Counted from the first letter of the stretch, positions 1-11,486 are shown. The stretch is 64,000 nucleotides of DNA from Candidatus Zixiibacteriota bacterium (GCA_016933955.1 JAFGTT010000032.1:124001-188000), one strand, 5' to 3'. The notes: generated from the letters alone by a model not told the origin. Translations and numbers: made by a program.

Positions 1-1574
1 TTGAGCGTGTTGCCGTCCCCGGCGGCGCATTTCTTCAAATCCTCGAGCGTCCGGTTCACTTTATCGTTATCCCGCTCGGCCCGGATTTTTTTGATGAAGG
101 TGGTCTGCTCCTGCTCCACCGAAGCATCGATTTTCAAAATCGGGATCTCGATTTTCTCCTTATCCATCACATACTCGTTGATCCCGACAATGATCCGCTC
201 TTTTTTCTCGATTTCTTTCTGGTAACGGTACGACGCTTTGGCGATCTCGCGCTGGAGATACCCCTCCTCGATACATTTAACCACTCCGCCGCGCCGTTCG
301 ATCTCATCCAGATATTTCTCCGCCTCGGCTTCGATTTTGTCGGTCATGGCCTCGATAAAATATGATCCCGCCAGCGGGTCGATGGTATTGGCCACCCCGG
401 TCTCATGAGCGATAACCTGCTGGGTCCGAAGGGCGATCAGGACCGCCTTCTCGGACGGCAACGCCAGGGTTTCATCCATCGAATTGGTATGAAGTGACTG
501 GGTTCCGCCGAGTACCCCCGAAAGAGCCTCGAGCGCGGTGCGGACGATATTATTCTCCGGCTGCTGGGCGGTCAGCGAACATCCGGCCGTCTGGGTGTGA
601 AACCGCAACAGCCATGAACGTTCCTGTTTGGCTTTGTACTTATCCTTCATCCGGCGGGCGAAAATCCTCCGCGCCGCCCGGTACTTGGCGATTTCCTCGA
701 AGAAGTCCTGGTGGGCATTGAAGAAAAACGACAGCCGCGGCGCAAAAGCATCGACATCCTGCCCATCTTTAATGGCCGCCTCGATATAAGTGAATCCATC
801 GGCCAGGGTAAACGCCAGCTCCTGGGCGGCGGTCGATCCCGCTTCGCGAATATGATAGCCGGAAATCGAGATCGTGTTCCACTGCGGGACATGGTCGGTG
901 CAGAAGGCCATCAAGTCGGTGATCAGACGGATCGACGGTTCCGGCGGGTAAATCCATTCCTTCTGAGCGATATATTCTTTCAATATGTCGTTCTGCAGGG
1001 TTCCGCGGAGTTTCTCGAACGGGACACCCTGTTTCTCGGCGACGGCCAGATACATCGCCAGCAAAACCGAGGCCGGAGCGTTGATGGTCATCGAGGTCGA
1101 TACCTCACCCAGGTTGATCCCGTCGAAAATGATTTCCATATCGGCCAGCGAATCGACCGCCACCCCGCATTTACCCACCTCCCCCAGCGAGCGGGCATGA
1201 TCGCTGTCATAACCCATCAGGGTCGGTAAGTCGAAAGCCACTGAAAGCCCGGTCTGACCGTTTTTCAGCAGGTAATGGTACCGTTCGTTGGTCTGTTTCG
1301 GTGTCCCCATCCCGGAAAACTGCCGCATGGTCCACAGGCGGCTTCGATACATGGTGTGATGGACCCCGCGGGTGTAAGGAAACCGGCCGGGAAAACCGAC
1401 TTTTTCATAAAACTTCGAGCTATCCACATCAGTTGGGGTGTAAAGGTCTTTGACCTCGTCGCCGGAAATAGTAATGAATTTGGGGCGGGATTTTTTGGCG
1501 CGAAATTTATCCGCTTCCTTGTCCCAGTCCTTTTTCTTATTCTCCAAATCCTTCAGGAATTCTTTATCAAACAC
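1..1574 (-). CDS. Methylmalonyl-CoA mutase, large (catalytic) subunit, 3' end cut by window
   Basis: This enzyme interconverts methylmalonyl-CoA and succinyl-CoA with adenosylcobalamin, in propionyl-CoA metabolism in the cytoplasm. The 524 visible codons read as the N-terminal TIM-barrel substrate domain: [20 protein letters not shown] lies at about residues 67-86, [18 protein letters not shown] at about 109-126, and later segments include [20 protein letters not shown] and [20 protein letters not shown]. The start is GTG at 1574, preceded by GGAG six bases upstream; no ATG start competes. The end lies outside the window, so it is unknown whether a B12-binding domain follows or sits in a separate small subunit. 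The chaperone gene meaB lies 0.8 kb upstream on the same strand, which supports the assignment to methylmalonyl-CoA rather than another acyl-CoA mutase. Confidence 0.93.
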   Translation of the reverse strand, partial: MFDKEFLKDLENKKKDWDKEADKFRAKKSRPKFITISGDEVKDLYTPTDVDSSKFYEKVGFPGRFPYTRGVHHTMYRSRLWTMRQFSGMGTPKQTNERYHYLLKNGQTGLSVAFDLPTLMGYDSDHARSLGEVGKCGVAVDSLADMEIIFDGINLGEVSTSMTINAPASVLLAMYLAVAEKQGVPFEKLRGTLQNDILKEYIAQKEWIYPPEPSIRLITDLMAFCTDHVPQWNTISISGYHIREAGSTAAQELAFTLADGFTYIEAAIKDGQDVDAFAPRLSFFFNAHQDFFEEIAKYRAARRIFARRMKDKYKAKQERSWLLRFHTQTAGCSLTAQQPENNIVRTALEALSGVLGGTQSLHTNSMDETLALPSEKAVLIALRTQQVIAHETGVANTIDPLAGSYFIEAMTDKIEAEAEKYLDEIERRGGVVKCIEEGYLQREIAKASYRYQKEIEKKERIIVGINEYVMDKEKIEIPILKIDASVEQEQTTFIKKIRAERDNDKVNRTLEDLKKCAAGDGNTL

Positions 1575-1749
1575 GATCTTCTCCGATTTTAAATAGTTTT
1601 ACAAGTTAATAACTTTGGGACCAAAAATCAAGCCCCTTGGACCGTCCTCTTATTCTTTACGACATATACGGTTTCGGGATAGGAAATCGTCGGATTGGAA
1701 ATATTTTCCGGATAATGAGGACACCGCTCTGGCCCGGAGGAGTTAATAA

Positions 1750-1784
1750 TAAAAAGACGGCCCGATAAAATTCCCTTCAGGCCG
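1750..1784 (-). terminator. Rho-independent terminator after the STAS-like gene
   Basis: On the minus strand CGGCCTGA and TCGGGCCG form an 8-bp stem with one G-U pair around an 11-base loop, followed by TCTTTTTATT. It lies about 45 bases past the stop of the STAS-like gene and before the mutase gene, so the mutase probably has its own promoter between 1575 and 1750. No clear promoter is seen there. Confidence 0.6.
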
Positions 1785-1828
1785 GAATTTCGATCATTTC
1801 TCAGAAGGAATAAACGCTGTAATAAATA

Positions 1829-2230
1829 TCAGTCTTTGGCCTGTTGAGTATCGCCGATTCCGGACAAAATCCATTCTTCGGCCTCGGCCACATTTGAAAA
1901 AACCTTGATATTTACGCCGCGATTGACTGCCACCGTTTCGGCGAATTTCATCTCCCTGATATCATGATCGGGATTGGCGTTGATAAACGCGATTTTCCTG
2001 ACAGTCATGCGCGCCTGCAACCCGATATCAGTGATAATATCATAGATAGGCATTGTTCCCAACCCGGGCCCCTCGAAGTTTTCTTCTATCAAGACTCGCG
2101 AACAGCCATCCCTGATACATATTTTATGAATCTCGCCAAGGTAACTACTGACATTTTCAATGGTGTTTTCACCGGTCACAACGAAATGATAATAGTGGCC
2201 TTTGTCCTGCACTGCCAGTTTATACGTCAT
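1829..2230 (-). CDS. Small STAS/SpoIIAA-like protein of unknown function
   Basis: A 133-residue soluble protein with alternating predicted strands and helices (LAVQDKGHYYHFVVTGENT near the start, RKIAFINANPD in the middle, a closing helix NVAEAEEWIL). This recalls the STAS/SpoIIAA-like family used in regulation or lipid binding, but no diagnostic motif settles it. The ATG at 2230 (MTYKLAV) has AGGTG six bases upstream; an upstream in-frame ATG at 2275 would add 15 residues but has no ribosome site. It sits alone between meaB and the mutase gene, with a terminator after it and an AT-rich leader of about 150 bases before it. The function is unknown, and a link to B12 metabolism is only positional. 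Confidence 0.7.
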   Translation of the reverse strand: MTYKLAVQDKGHYYHFVVTGENTIENVSSYLGEIHKICIRDGCSRVLIEENFEGPGLGTMPIYDIITDIGLQARMTVRKIAFINANPDHDIREMKFAETVAVNRGVNIKVFSNVAEAEEWILSGIGDTQQAKD

Positions 2231-2379
2231 CACCATCACCTGCCATGTAAATATCCTGTTGTCGGCAACGCGCATTTATCACAGACAGGAATCATGAAGA
2301 TATTCCCATCACTTCAAAATAAAATTAATTCGTTAACGCCCCCCAGATCTATAGATTTAATATATGTAAAATTAGTATA

Positions 2380-3339
2380 TCAAGGCAACGAGTTTGTCAG
2401 GTTTTCAGCCGAAAGTTTGAGTAATCGACGACTTTCGGTGTATGGATCGCTTTGGCGTTCATAGATTCTGGTCACCGCCTCGCCGATATTGGCCACCTCG
2501 GAAAGTTTCTCCCTTATCATACGATTGACATGAAACTGCAGAATATTGAATATTTTCTTTTCGATCTGGCGCTTGCGATGCCGCTCGATCCATCCCGACC
2601 GGCCGGCCCATTCCAGATGCCGGTTGATCTGTTCAATAAGCCCATCGGTATTTTTGTTATTGATTGCTTCGGTCGCCACCACCGGATGTTCCCAATCTGC
2701 CGTATGGCGCTTGATATCGAGCGTGGAATTGAGTTCCATTACCAGGTTTTCCGCTCCGGGACGATCGGCCTTGTTGACCGCAAAAATATCGGCAATCTCC
2801 ATCAATCCGGCTTTAAGGGTTTGAATGGCATCGCCCGATTCGGGCACCAGCACCACCACGACCGTATCGCAGGCATCAACAATATCCAGTTCGATTTGCC
2901 CCACCCCGACCGTCTCGATCAGGATATAATCAAATCCGAAAGCATCGAGGACGGTGGCAACATTGCCGGTCGCCGCCGCCAGCCCCCCCTGGGAGCCGCG
3001 CGTGGCCATAGAGCGGATAAAAATCGAGCCATCGGTCGGCATATCGGTCAGGCGAATCCTATCCCCCAGCAGGGCTCCGCCGGTAAAGGGCGAACTGGGA
3101 TCGACCGCAATAACGGCTATTCTGCTTCCGTTCCGCGCCAATGACTTGGAGATATTATTGACCAGCGATGATTTCCCGGCCCCGGGCGGCCCGGTAAAGC
3201 CTATTTTAATAGCCTTCCCCGATCCGGGATACAGGCGCGCCAGAACATTCTGGTAACCGGGTTCGGCATCCTCGATAAACGAAATAATCCGGGCCAGCGC
3301 GGCCTGGTCACCCTGGAGAAATTTCTCGATAACCGTCAT
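2380..3339 (-). CDS. meaB: MeaB/ArgK-type GTPase, methylmalonyl-CoA mutase chaperone
   Basis: A G3E-family GTPase that loads and protects the adenosylcobalamin cofactor of methylmalonyl-CoA mutase. The 319 residues are full length for the family. Visible motifs are the P-loop GFTGPPGAGKSSLVNNI near residue 48, the base-II segment VDPSSPFTGGALLGDRIR, IETVGVGQIELDIVDACD, and the guanine motif NKAD near residue 190. The gene begins 5 bases after the recJ stop, so the two are probably translated from one transcript. The mutase itself lies downstream beyond one small gene. The function is well supported by family and context. Confidence 0.95.
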   Translation of the reverse strand: MTVIEKFLQGDQAALARIISFIEDAEPGYQNVLARLYPGSGKAIKIGFTGPPGAGKSSLVNNISKSLARNGSRIAVIAVDPSSPFTGGALLGDRIRLTDMPTDGSIFIRSMATRGSQGGLAAATGNVATVLDAFGFDYILIETVGVGQIELDIVDACDTVVVVLVPESGDAIQTLKAGLMEIADIFAVNKADRPGAENLVMELNSTLDIKRHTADWEHPVVATEAINNKNTDGLIEQINRHLEWAGRSGWIERHRKRQIEKKIFNILQFHVNRMIREKLSEVANIGEAVTRIYERQSDPYTESRRLLKLSAENLTNSLP

Positions 3340-3344
3340 GGTTA

Positions 3345-5093
3345 CTAACCGTAATAATCGGCATCCCCGGCGGCCAGCCGAATATCTTTCAGGCGCAGTT
3401 GTATTCTGGTATGACCGTCCCAGGAATTATACTCGACAACATATACCAGATCGACCAATGACCCGCGTCCGGAGAGCTTGTTGGCCCATTCGCCGAACCC
3501 GAAACCGATCACATCAAAAACCGCCTCACCCTTACGCACCTTCATTTTCAGGTGGTTGCGGCCGACACAATACGGCTGTCCGACAATCTCGCAGTTCCGG
3601 GTAAGAAAAACCGGCCGCATATTCTGCGGTCCGAAAGGAGCGAAGGTCTCGATAACATTAAGCAACCGGTCGTTAATCTGGGTTAATTCGATCTCGGCAT
3701 CGATATACAGCTTGGCAATCAAATCCTCATCTGTCAGCATCGTTTTCGAGACTTCCTTGAGACGTTCCCGGAAAGCATCGATATTTTCCGGCTTGATTGT
3801 CAATCCGGCGGCGTATTTATGCCCGCCGTAACGCAACAGCAGATCCTCGCATTTCCGAAGAGCATCGCACAGATGAAATCCGGGAATAGACCTGGCTGAA
3901 CCTTTTCCCTCGCCGTTATCAATGGCGATCATGACAGTGGGAAGATGGTATTTTTCCACCAGCCGGCTGGCAACAATCCCGATCACCCCCTGGTGCCAGC
4001 CCTCCGAAGCCAGGATAATGGCCCGATCGTTTTCGAGATCGACCACCTCGCGAATCTGTTCCAGGGCTTCGTTAAGGGTTTTTTCGTCGATATTTTTACG
4101 GCGCTGGTTTTCCTTATCGAGCATCCGGGCGATTTCTGAGGCTGATCTTTCATCCTTGGTGGTTAAAAGCTTGATGGCCATCTGGGCATCGCCCAGCCGG
4201 CCGACGGCGTTGATTCGCGGCGCCAGGATGAAGACCACCTGGCCAGTTCCGATCTCTTTGCCCATCAATCCGGAAACAAAAGCCAGCGATTTCAAGCCGG
4301 GTTTGGTGGTGCGGGCAATCTGCCGAATTCCGAATTTGGTCAGGACCCGGTTTTCCCCGACCAGCGGGACAATATCGGCCGAGGTCCCCAAAGCCACTAA
4401 ATCAAGATGTTCTTCCAGTTCGGTTTCGTCCTGTTGCAAACGGCGATAAAGCGCCTGGGCCAGTTTGAAAGCAACTCCGACCCCGGAAAGATCCCCGCCG
4501 GAATAACTGCAATCCTTTTGTTTGGGATTGACCAGGGCCACCGCTTTGGGCAGAATTTCTCCCTGTTCGTGGTGATCGGTCAGGATGCACTCGATTCCCA
4601 GCGACCGGGCATACTCAACCTCATCGACCGCCGTCACCCCGGTATCGACCGAGACTATCAGTGACACTCCCTGCGACGAGGCCTCCTTGATACCATCCAC
4701 CGAGAGACCGTAACCCTCGATCAGGCGATTGGGCAGGTAATAGGACACCTGTGCTCCCAGCTTGTTTAAGACCAGGTAAAGAAGCGATGCGGCGGTAATG
4801 CCATCGACATCATAGTCCCCGTAAACCATGATTTTTTCATTTTCCCGAAGGGCGCTTAAAATTCTCTCGACCGCTTTATCCATATTGAGCATCAGGAACG
4901 GGTCCTGAAGATCATCCATGGTCGGCTTGAGAAATCTCTCGATAGCCTCGATGGAGTCGATCTGGCGGTTGAAGAGAATTTTTACGACGACTTTTTCCAA
5001 GCCCAGCTGGGAGGCAATCTCCTGCAGTAATTCAGGATCGGGATCAGGAGCCACAACCCACTTCAAGGGGACTGATCTGGTTGCCCAATTCAT
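3345..5093 (-). CDS. recJ: Single-stranded-DNA-specific exonuclease RecJ
   Basis: A 5'-3' single-strand exonuclease of recombination and mismatch repair, in the DHH phosphoesterase family. The 582 residues match the usual length. Metal-binding motifs are visible: VYGDYDVDGITAASLL (about residue 75), VSVDTG, the DHH signature LTDHHEQGE (about 140), and the DHHA1 motif RYGGHKYAAGLTI (about 400), followed by an OB-type C-terminal domain. The ATG at 5093 (MNWATRS) has AGGA seven bases upstream. A longer reading from 5168 is open but runs into the RNase P RNA and is rejected. Five bases separate its stop from meaB. Its promoter is probably shared with or just after rnpB, whose 3' end is only 24 bases upstream. 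Confidence 0.95.
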   Translation of the reverse strand: MNWATRSVPLKWVVAPDPDPELLQEIASQLGLEKVVVKILFNRQIDSIEAIERFLKPTMDDLQDPFLMLNMDKAVERILSALRENEKIMVYGDYDVDGITAASLLYLVLNKLGAQVSYYLPNRLIEGYGLSVDGIKEASSQGVSLIVSVDTGVTAVDEVEYARSLGIECILTDHHEQGEILPKAVALVNPKQKDCSYSGGDLSGVGVAFKLAQALYRRLQQDETELEEHLDLVALGTSADIVPLVGENRVLTKFGIRQIARTTKPGLKSLAFVSGLMGKEIGTGQVVFILAPRINAVGRLGDAQMAIKLLTTKDERSASEIARMLDKENQRRKNIDEKTLNEALEQIREVVDLENDRAIILASEGWHQGVIGIVASRLVEKYHLPTVMIAIDNGEGKGSARSIPGFHLCDALRKCEDLLLRYGGHKYAAGLTIKPENIDAFRERLKEVSKTMLTDEDLIAKLYIDAEIELTQINDRLLNVIETFAPFGPQNMRPVFLTRNCEIVGQPYCVGRNHLKMKVRKGEAVFDVIGFGFGEWANKLSGRGSLVDLVYVVEYNSWDGHTRIQLRLKDIRLAAGDADYYG

Positions 5094-5117
5094 GTCGGCT
5101 TCCTTTAACAAGAAGCC

Positions 5118-5491
5118 GGAAAGAGAAAAATAAGCCGAGTTCTGTTCCGCCGGTGGCGGTCCGGCCATTTATCTGGACCGGGCAGTTACCTGCCGGTTCA
5201 TGCGGCCTACCCGAAAATCAAACGGGGCGAGCCAGCCCCTCTTTTCCTATTTGGCCTTGCTCCGGGTGGGGTTTACCCCTGCCACGATTACCCGTGACAG
5301 GCGGGGTCTCTTACACCTCGTTTTCACCATTGCCTCCGGCCGCCTGACGGCGGCCGGTTGGGCTGTATGTTTTCTGTGGCACTTTCCGTCGGATCACTCC
5401 GCCCCGGTGTTACCGGGCACCCCGGCTCTATGGAGCTCGGACTTTCCTCACTCTACGTAATCATAAAGCGCGACCGTTTTTCCCTCTTTCC
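5118..5491 (-). ncRNA. rnpB: RNase P RNA, bacterial class A
   Basis: The catalytic RNA of RNase P, which trims tRNA 5' leaders. On the minus strand the hallmark blocks appear in order: GAGGAAAGTCCGAGCTCC near the 5' end, then ACAGAAA, GGTGAAAACGAGGTGTAAGAG in the centre (bases around 5320) and ACAGAACTCGGCTTA at the 3' end. The terminal helix P1 can be drawn between GGAAAGAGGG at 5482-5491 and CTCTTTCC at 5118-5125, which sets the ends to within a few bases and gives about 374 nt. The region has no credible protein gene. It sits between guaB and recJ in the same direction. Confidence 0.95.
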
Positions 5492-5499
5492 GAACTTCG

Positions 5500-5528
5500 T
5501 TTATATCACATACGTTAACATTTTTCAG
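5500..5528 (-). promoter_or_regulatory. Likely rnpB promoter
   Basis: On the minus strand CTGAAA (5523-5528) and TATAAA (5500-5505) are 17 bases apart, and the -10 box ends about 8 bases before the proposed RNA 5' end. The -35 box is weak (4 of 6 matches). It directly follows the guaB stop codon. Confidence 0.5.
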
Positions 5529-5530
5529 TT

Positions 5531-7715
<2,185 letters not shown>

Positions 7716-7751
7716 CCTTCGCTCCTTAGATTGATCAACAGCCATAATAAC

Positions 7752-7789
7752 AAAAAAACGCAGTCTCTGGCTTAAACCTAAGACTGCGT
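7752..7789 (-). terminator. Terminator of the tRNA operon
   Basis: Perfect 9-bp stem ACGCAGTCT/AGACTGCGT (7758-7766 with 7781-7789) with a 14-base loop, followed on the minus strand by seven T residues. It is placed about 100 bases beyond the tRNA-Val 3' end and 37 bases before the next gene. Confidence 0.8.
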
Positions 7790-7891
7790 CTTAATTTTTC
7801 TTTTATTACAGGGCCTGTTTTGATTACCCAGTTTATTTTACCCGGCAATCGCATAATAATTTTATCGGCCATCCCCAACTATACTTTTATA

Positions 7892-7965
7892 TGGGCAATA
7901 CTGGATTCGAACCAGTGACCTCTCGGATGTGAACCGAACGCTCTAACCAGCTGAGCTAATTGCCC
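7892..7965 (-). tRNA. tRNA-Val (anticodon CAC)
   Basis: A complete 74-nt cloverleaf: acceptor GGGCAAT with ATTGCCC, D stem GCTC/GAGC, anticodon stem TTCGG/CCGAG with loop TTCACAT, and T arm ACTGG TTCGAAT CCAGT. The anticodon CAC reads GUG. The 3' CCA is not encoded. It follows the CAU tRNA by 32 bases in the same transcript. Confidence 0.93.
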
Positions 7966-7997
7966 GCTAAAATTCTCCATTTTTTCAAACATCAGTA

Positions 7998-8071
7998 TGG
8001 GCCCACCAGGACTCGAACCTGGGACCCGCTGATTATGAGTCAGCTGCTCTAACCGACTGAGCTATGGGCCC
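7998..8071 (-). tRNA. tRNA with anticodon CAT (Ile2 or elongator Met)
   Basis: A complete 74-nt cloverleaf: acceptor GGGCCCA/TGGGCCC, D stem GCTC/GAGC, anticodon stem GCTGA/TCAGC with loop CTCATAA, and T arm CCAGG TTCGAGT CCTGG. CAT can mean elongator methionine or, after lysidine modification, isoleucine for AUA codons. The all-G/C acceptor recalls the Ile2 type, which is favoured weakly. The paired acceptor end argues against the initiator tRNA. No encoded CCA. Confidence 0.93.
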
Positions 8072-8089
8072 ATCTAGCTAAAGTCTTAT

Positions 8090-8118
8090 ATTATAACAAA
8101 TCCGCAATAAGGCGTCAA
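8090..8118 (-). promoter_or_regulatory. Strong sigma-70-type promoter of the tRNA operon
   Basis: On the minus strand TTGACG (8113-8118) and a perfect TATAAT (8090-8095) are separated by 17 bases. Transcription would begin near 8083, some 12 bases before the first tRNA. Confidence 0.85.
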
Positions 8119-8188
8119 GTTCTTATTCCCAAACAAATCAAATTAATTTCTGTTCCCGCAAGTCCCCTGAAAACAGCCAATTAGCCTT

Positions 8189-9187
8189 TCAAATATGAAA
8201 TTCAATAATGTCGCCGTCACTTAAAATGAAATTATTCTTGACTCTCTGTCCTTCATGCTTGCCCGCCCCCCAGACCTTGGCATACTGTAATTTTCGGGCA
8301 AAATCCTTATGAAGCGAAATCGCGGCATCATCAACCGTTCCGCCATTCGGTAAAATAATCGGGTCGCGGAAATCCGGCTCCCGGCCAACCTTCTTGGTGA
8401 ACACCCGTATTATGCCCAGCGATTCGAAAATCGCCCGTTGGAAACTCAGCATGGCCGTATCGTCGAGAACCGAGGTCGGGACTATCCGGAAATCGGGATA
8501 CAGCCGGCGCAGGCGTTCCAGTCCGGCATCTCCGTTCTCATCGAGAAATTTATGAGCCGCAATAATGGTTTTTTTATAGGCATATCGGGGATCATCGGCC
8601 GGACCATCTACCTGCGCCTTTAATATAATCCTTTTCTCATCAAGCCGGGCCAGAAGTGCCTCGATCCCTTTTTCGAAATCGGGCATGGAAACATCAACCA
8701 CCAGCACCACCAGATCGGCATTTCGAATCAGGCCGGACATGAAATTCTCATAGTAATCGGCAGCGATCGGCGGAGTATCGATCAACTGGTACTGCACCGC
8801 CTCGAAAATCATCATTCCGGCCAGCGGCTCCCTGGTGGTATAAGGATAATCGCCGATCGGCGGTTTGGCGCCGGTCAGGGAATCGACAATGGTCGATTTA
8901 CCGGAATTGGGCGGGCCGATCAGGATGACCTGGGCGGCTCCTTCTCTTTCAATATGGTCGGGGGATTCGGCCTGTCGGGTCCCGTGTTTTTTCTGCCCGC
9001 CCCCTTCAATCGTTTTCTTCAACTGGGAGATTTTGGCCTTCATCTCCGCCTGGAGCTTGTCGGTCCCCTTATGCTTGGGCATCATCGCCAGAAGCTCCTG
9101 GGCCAGACGAAGTTTTTCCCGGGGTTCTTTCTCGGATTTGAATTCCCGTTCCAGTTCGTAATACTGGGGTGGCAAATTAGCAGGCAT
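8189..9187 (-). CDS. Obg/DRG-like GTPase with C-terminal TGS domain
   Basis: A 332-residue GTPase. After a helical N-terminal stretch of about 85 residues comes the G1 P-loop IGPPNSGKSTIVDSLTG (about 88-104), the switch region GDYPYTTREPLAGM, G3 IDTPP, and a C-terminal TGS domain beginning near LPNGGTVDDAAISLHKDF and ending GDIIEFHI. This order matches the DRG branch of the Obg superfamily, which binds ribosomes or RNA in other organisms. The exact target is unknown. It stands between the tRNA operon and the polysaccharide cluster with about 65 and 117 bases of spacer, so it is probably expressed alone. Confidence 0.85.
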   Translation of the reverse strand: MPANLPPQYYELEREFKSEKEPREKLRLAQELLAMMPKHKGTDKLQAEMKAKISQLKKTIEGGGQKKHGTRQAESPDHIEREGAAQVILIGPPNSGKSTIVDSLTGAKPPIGDYPYTTREPLAGMMIFEAVQYQLIDTPPIAADYYENFMSGLIRNADLVVLVVDVSMPDFEKGIEALLARLDEKRIILKAQVDGPADDPRYAYKKTIIAAHKFLDENGDAGLERLRRLYPDFRIVPTSVLDDTAMLSFQRAIFESLGIIRVFTKKVGREPDFRDPIILPNGGTVDDAAISLHKDFARKLQYAKVWGAGKHEGQRVKNNFILSDGDIIEFHI

Positions 9188-9253
9188 AACCTACCTCCGT
9201 CTCAATTTAAAAAAAACATGACGGGAATACAAGAGGAAAACGGGCAATGATTG

Positions 9254-10405
9254 TCAGCGTGCGAATTTGGCCGCCAGATCGGTCAGTACTTCGCAGACAT
9301 AATCGACTTCCTTTAACGATAAATCGGGGTAGAGCGGCAATGAAATAACCCGCTTGAAAACCTTATCACATTCCGGAAAATCTTTGGCCCGGAAAGGCAG
9401 TGCTTTTTTGAAATATGAAAACCGATAAACCGGAATAAAATGAACTCCGCATCCCACTCCTCGTTTTTCCAGTTCCATAATTAATTTGTCGCGGTTTATT
9501 TTCCACCGTTTCAGATTCAGCTTGATTATAAACAGGTGCCAGGCCTGCCGGATATTATGCCCCTCAGGAGGCAACTCAATAAATTCGGCCGAATTTTTAA
9601 GATTGGCCCGGTATCTTTCCGCCAGACGGGTCCGTCTGGCCTGATTTTTTTCGAAATTAACCAGCTGGCCCAGACCGAGAGCGGCGGCCAGGTCCGGCAG
9701 GTTGTACTTATATCCCAGAGTGATTATATCATATTTCCAGGAACCGCCCCGGTAGCGTTTGTACCCCGATGATGTCATCCCGTGCAACGACAGATGCCGA
9801 ACTTTCTCAATCAATCGGTTCGAATTTGACACCACCATCCCGCCCTCGCCGGTGGTTATATTTTTGGTGGAATAAAACGAAAAAACGGTAGCATCGGCTA
9901 ACGACCCGATCGGGCGGCCATGAAACTCAGCCCAGAGCGCATGAGCGGCATCATCCAGCAGGAATAACTTATGAGTTTTGGCCAATGATCCGAGGAAATC
10001 ATAACGACAGGGATAACCGGCAATATCGACCGCCGCAATCGCCCTGGTTTTCTTATTTATTTTTTTCTCGACTGCGGCCGGATCGATATTGAGAGTGACT
10101 GGATCGATATCGACAAGAATCGGATTAGCCCCGGAATACAATATTGCTTCGATGGTGGCGGCCATGGTAAACGGCGTGGTGATAACCTGTTCACCAGCCT
10201 TCGGCCGCAGGCTTTCCATAACCAGATGCAATCCGGCGGTGGCCGAGGAAACCGCGGCGGCATAACGGGCACCGGTTAATCTTATGATTTCCTTTTCAAA
10301 TCGCGCCGTTTTCGGCCCGGTGGTGACCCACCCGGTTTTAAGGGCATCGAGAACCTCTTTTCTCTCCGAAGATGAGAATTTTAACCGGAAGTACGGGACT
10401 TTCAT
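9254..10405 (-). CDS. DegT/DnrJ/EryC1/StrS-family sugar aminotransferase
   Basis: A PLP-dependent enzyme that adds an amino group to a nucleotide-linked keto-sugar. The 383 residues match the family. The PLP-lysine context FYSTKNITTGEGGM (about residues 180-193) and the aspartate context LLDDAAHALWAEFHG are clear, and the start KVPYFRLKFSSSERKEV is typical. Its ATG overlaps the stop of the preceding glycosyltransferase gene by 4 bases, so it is the last gene of the polysaccharide cluster. It differs in sequence from the other aminotransferase at 15569-16669, so the glycan probably carries two different amino sugars. The exact substrate cannot be read from sequence. Confidence 0.9.
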   Translation of the reverse strand: MKVPYFRLKFSSSERKEVLDALKTGWVTTGPKTARFEKEIIRLTGARYAAAVSSATAGLHLVMESLRPKAGEQVITTPFTMAATIEAILYSGANPILVDIDPVTLNIDPAAVEKKINKKTRAIAAVDIAGYPCRYDFLGSLAKTHKLFLLDDAAHALWAEFHGRPIGSLADATVFSFYSTKNITTGEGGMVVSNSNRLIEKVRHLSLHGMTSSGYKRYRGGSWKYDIITLGYKYNLPDLAAALGLGQLVNFEKNQARRTRLAERYRANLKNSAEFIELPPEGHNIRQAWHLFIIKLNLKRWKINRDKLIMELEKRGVGCGVHFIPVYRFSYFKKALPFRAKDFPECDKVFKRVISLPLYPDLSLKEVDYVCEVLTDLAAKFAR

Positions 10406-11478
10406 CGATCCATCCTCCCGGCGATCATTTTCTCATAAAGGTCCGTCATAAGATCAAGACTTCTTTCCCAGTCATAATTTTTCTCCACAAAGGCTCTTCC
10501 GGCCATTCCCATTTTATTCCGTAAATCGGCATCCGAGGCCAGTTTGATAATCGCCCGGCCCAATCGCTCAATATCATTGGTCGGAACCAGTATCCCGGTT
10601 TCCCCGTCGATTACAACCTCCGGAATACCGCCAATGGCGGTTGCCACGGTCGGTTTCCCGGCCGCTCCAGCCTCGAGAGCGGCCACGCCAAATGATTCGG
10701 ATAGAGACGGCATGACCATAATATCATGCTCGCTTAATAACCGATGCAATTCATTATTATCGACAAAGCCGACAAAGTCAACCCGATTGGCGAGGTTCAG
10801 ATCAGCGGTGAGTTTTTTCAATTTCGCTGTCAGATGCCCGCTCCCGGCAATTGTCAGGTTTATATCCATACCGGTTTGCAAGACGGCCGGCAAGGATTTA
10901 AGCAGGAGGTCGGGGCCGTATATTTTCTCGTGGGATTTAATATAAATCAGTTTGATTTTTTTATCGGTGCGATCATGGTTGATAATCGGTTTCAGTTCCA
11001 CCCCGAAAGGAATTATGGCCATCTTGCTTTTCACGTCAGGGCAAAATTCCAATGTTTTGTCATGTAAAAAAACACCGGTAGCGGTGATATAATCGGCGGA
11101 TTTTAAAACATAACCAGTCAGCCGCCGGGTGAAAAAATTGGAGGGAAACGATGTTATATCGCTCCCCCAGACCGAAAGCAAAAACGGCCTTTTCCCGCTG
11201 GCGGCTCCCCAGAAACCGAATCCGGCGGCATAATGGGCATGAATCAAATCCGGCCGGATTTGCCGGATTATTTGGCGTACCCTTCCAAGATATAAAAAAT
11301 AACTCAGATTACGACTCCACCTGGGGCGAAAAATAATCGTTCTTATCCCCTTTATTTCATGACCGCCAAGGGAAATAACAGTAATATCAAAGCCCCGCTG
11401 TTTCAGGCCGTTTGCCCAGCGTTTCAGATGAACCGAATCGGCATATCCAAGTATGACTATCTTTGGGGATGTCCTCAT
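10402..11478 (-). CDS. Glycosyltransferase family 4 (GT4)
   Basis: A 358-residue GT-B fold transferase. The N-terminal acceptor domain contains KIVILGYADSVHLKRWANGL and DLIHAHYAAGFG, and the C-terminal donor domain contains SLSESFGVAALEAGAAGKPT with the retaining-enzyme EX7E pattern and GGIPEVVIDGETGILVP. It would add a sugar to the lipid-linked repeat unit at the inner membrane. It is coupled by a 4-base overlap to the downstream aminotransferase gene and lies 8 bases after the polymerase/ligase gene. Donor and acceptor are unknown. Confidence 0.9.
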   Translation of the reverse strand: MRTSPKIVILGYADSVHLKRWANGLKQRGFDITVISLGGHEIKGIRTIIFRPRWSRNLSYFLYLGRVRQIIRQIRPDLIHAHYAAGFGFWGAASGKRPFLLSVWGSDITSFPSNFFTRRLTGYVLKSADYITATGVFLHDKTLEFCPDVKSKMAIIPFGVELKPIINHDRTDKKIKLIYIKSHEKIYGPDLLLKSLPAVLQTGMDINLTIAGSGHLTAKLKKLTADLNLANRVDFVGFVDNNELHRLLSEHDIMVMPSLSESFGVAALEAGAAGKPTVATAIGGIPEVVIDGETGILVPTNDIERLGRAIIKLASDADLRNKMGMAGRAFVEKNYDWERSLDLMTDLYEKMIAGRMDR

Positions 11479-11486
11479 CTCATCAA

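Noticed and set aside
5094-5168. Longer N-terminus for RecJ
   Set aside because: The extra 25 codons run into the 3' end of the RNase P RNA, and the downstream ATG at 5093 has a good ribosome site.
7998-8071. Initiator tRNA-Met
   Set aside because: The CAT anticodon fits, but the first acceptor pair is fully matched and the anticodon stem lacks the three G-C pairs typical of initiators.
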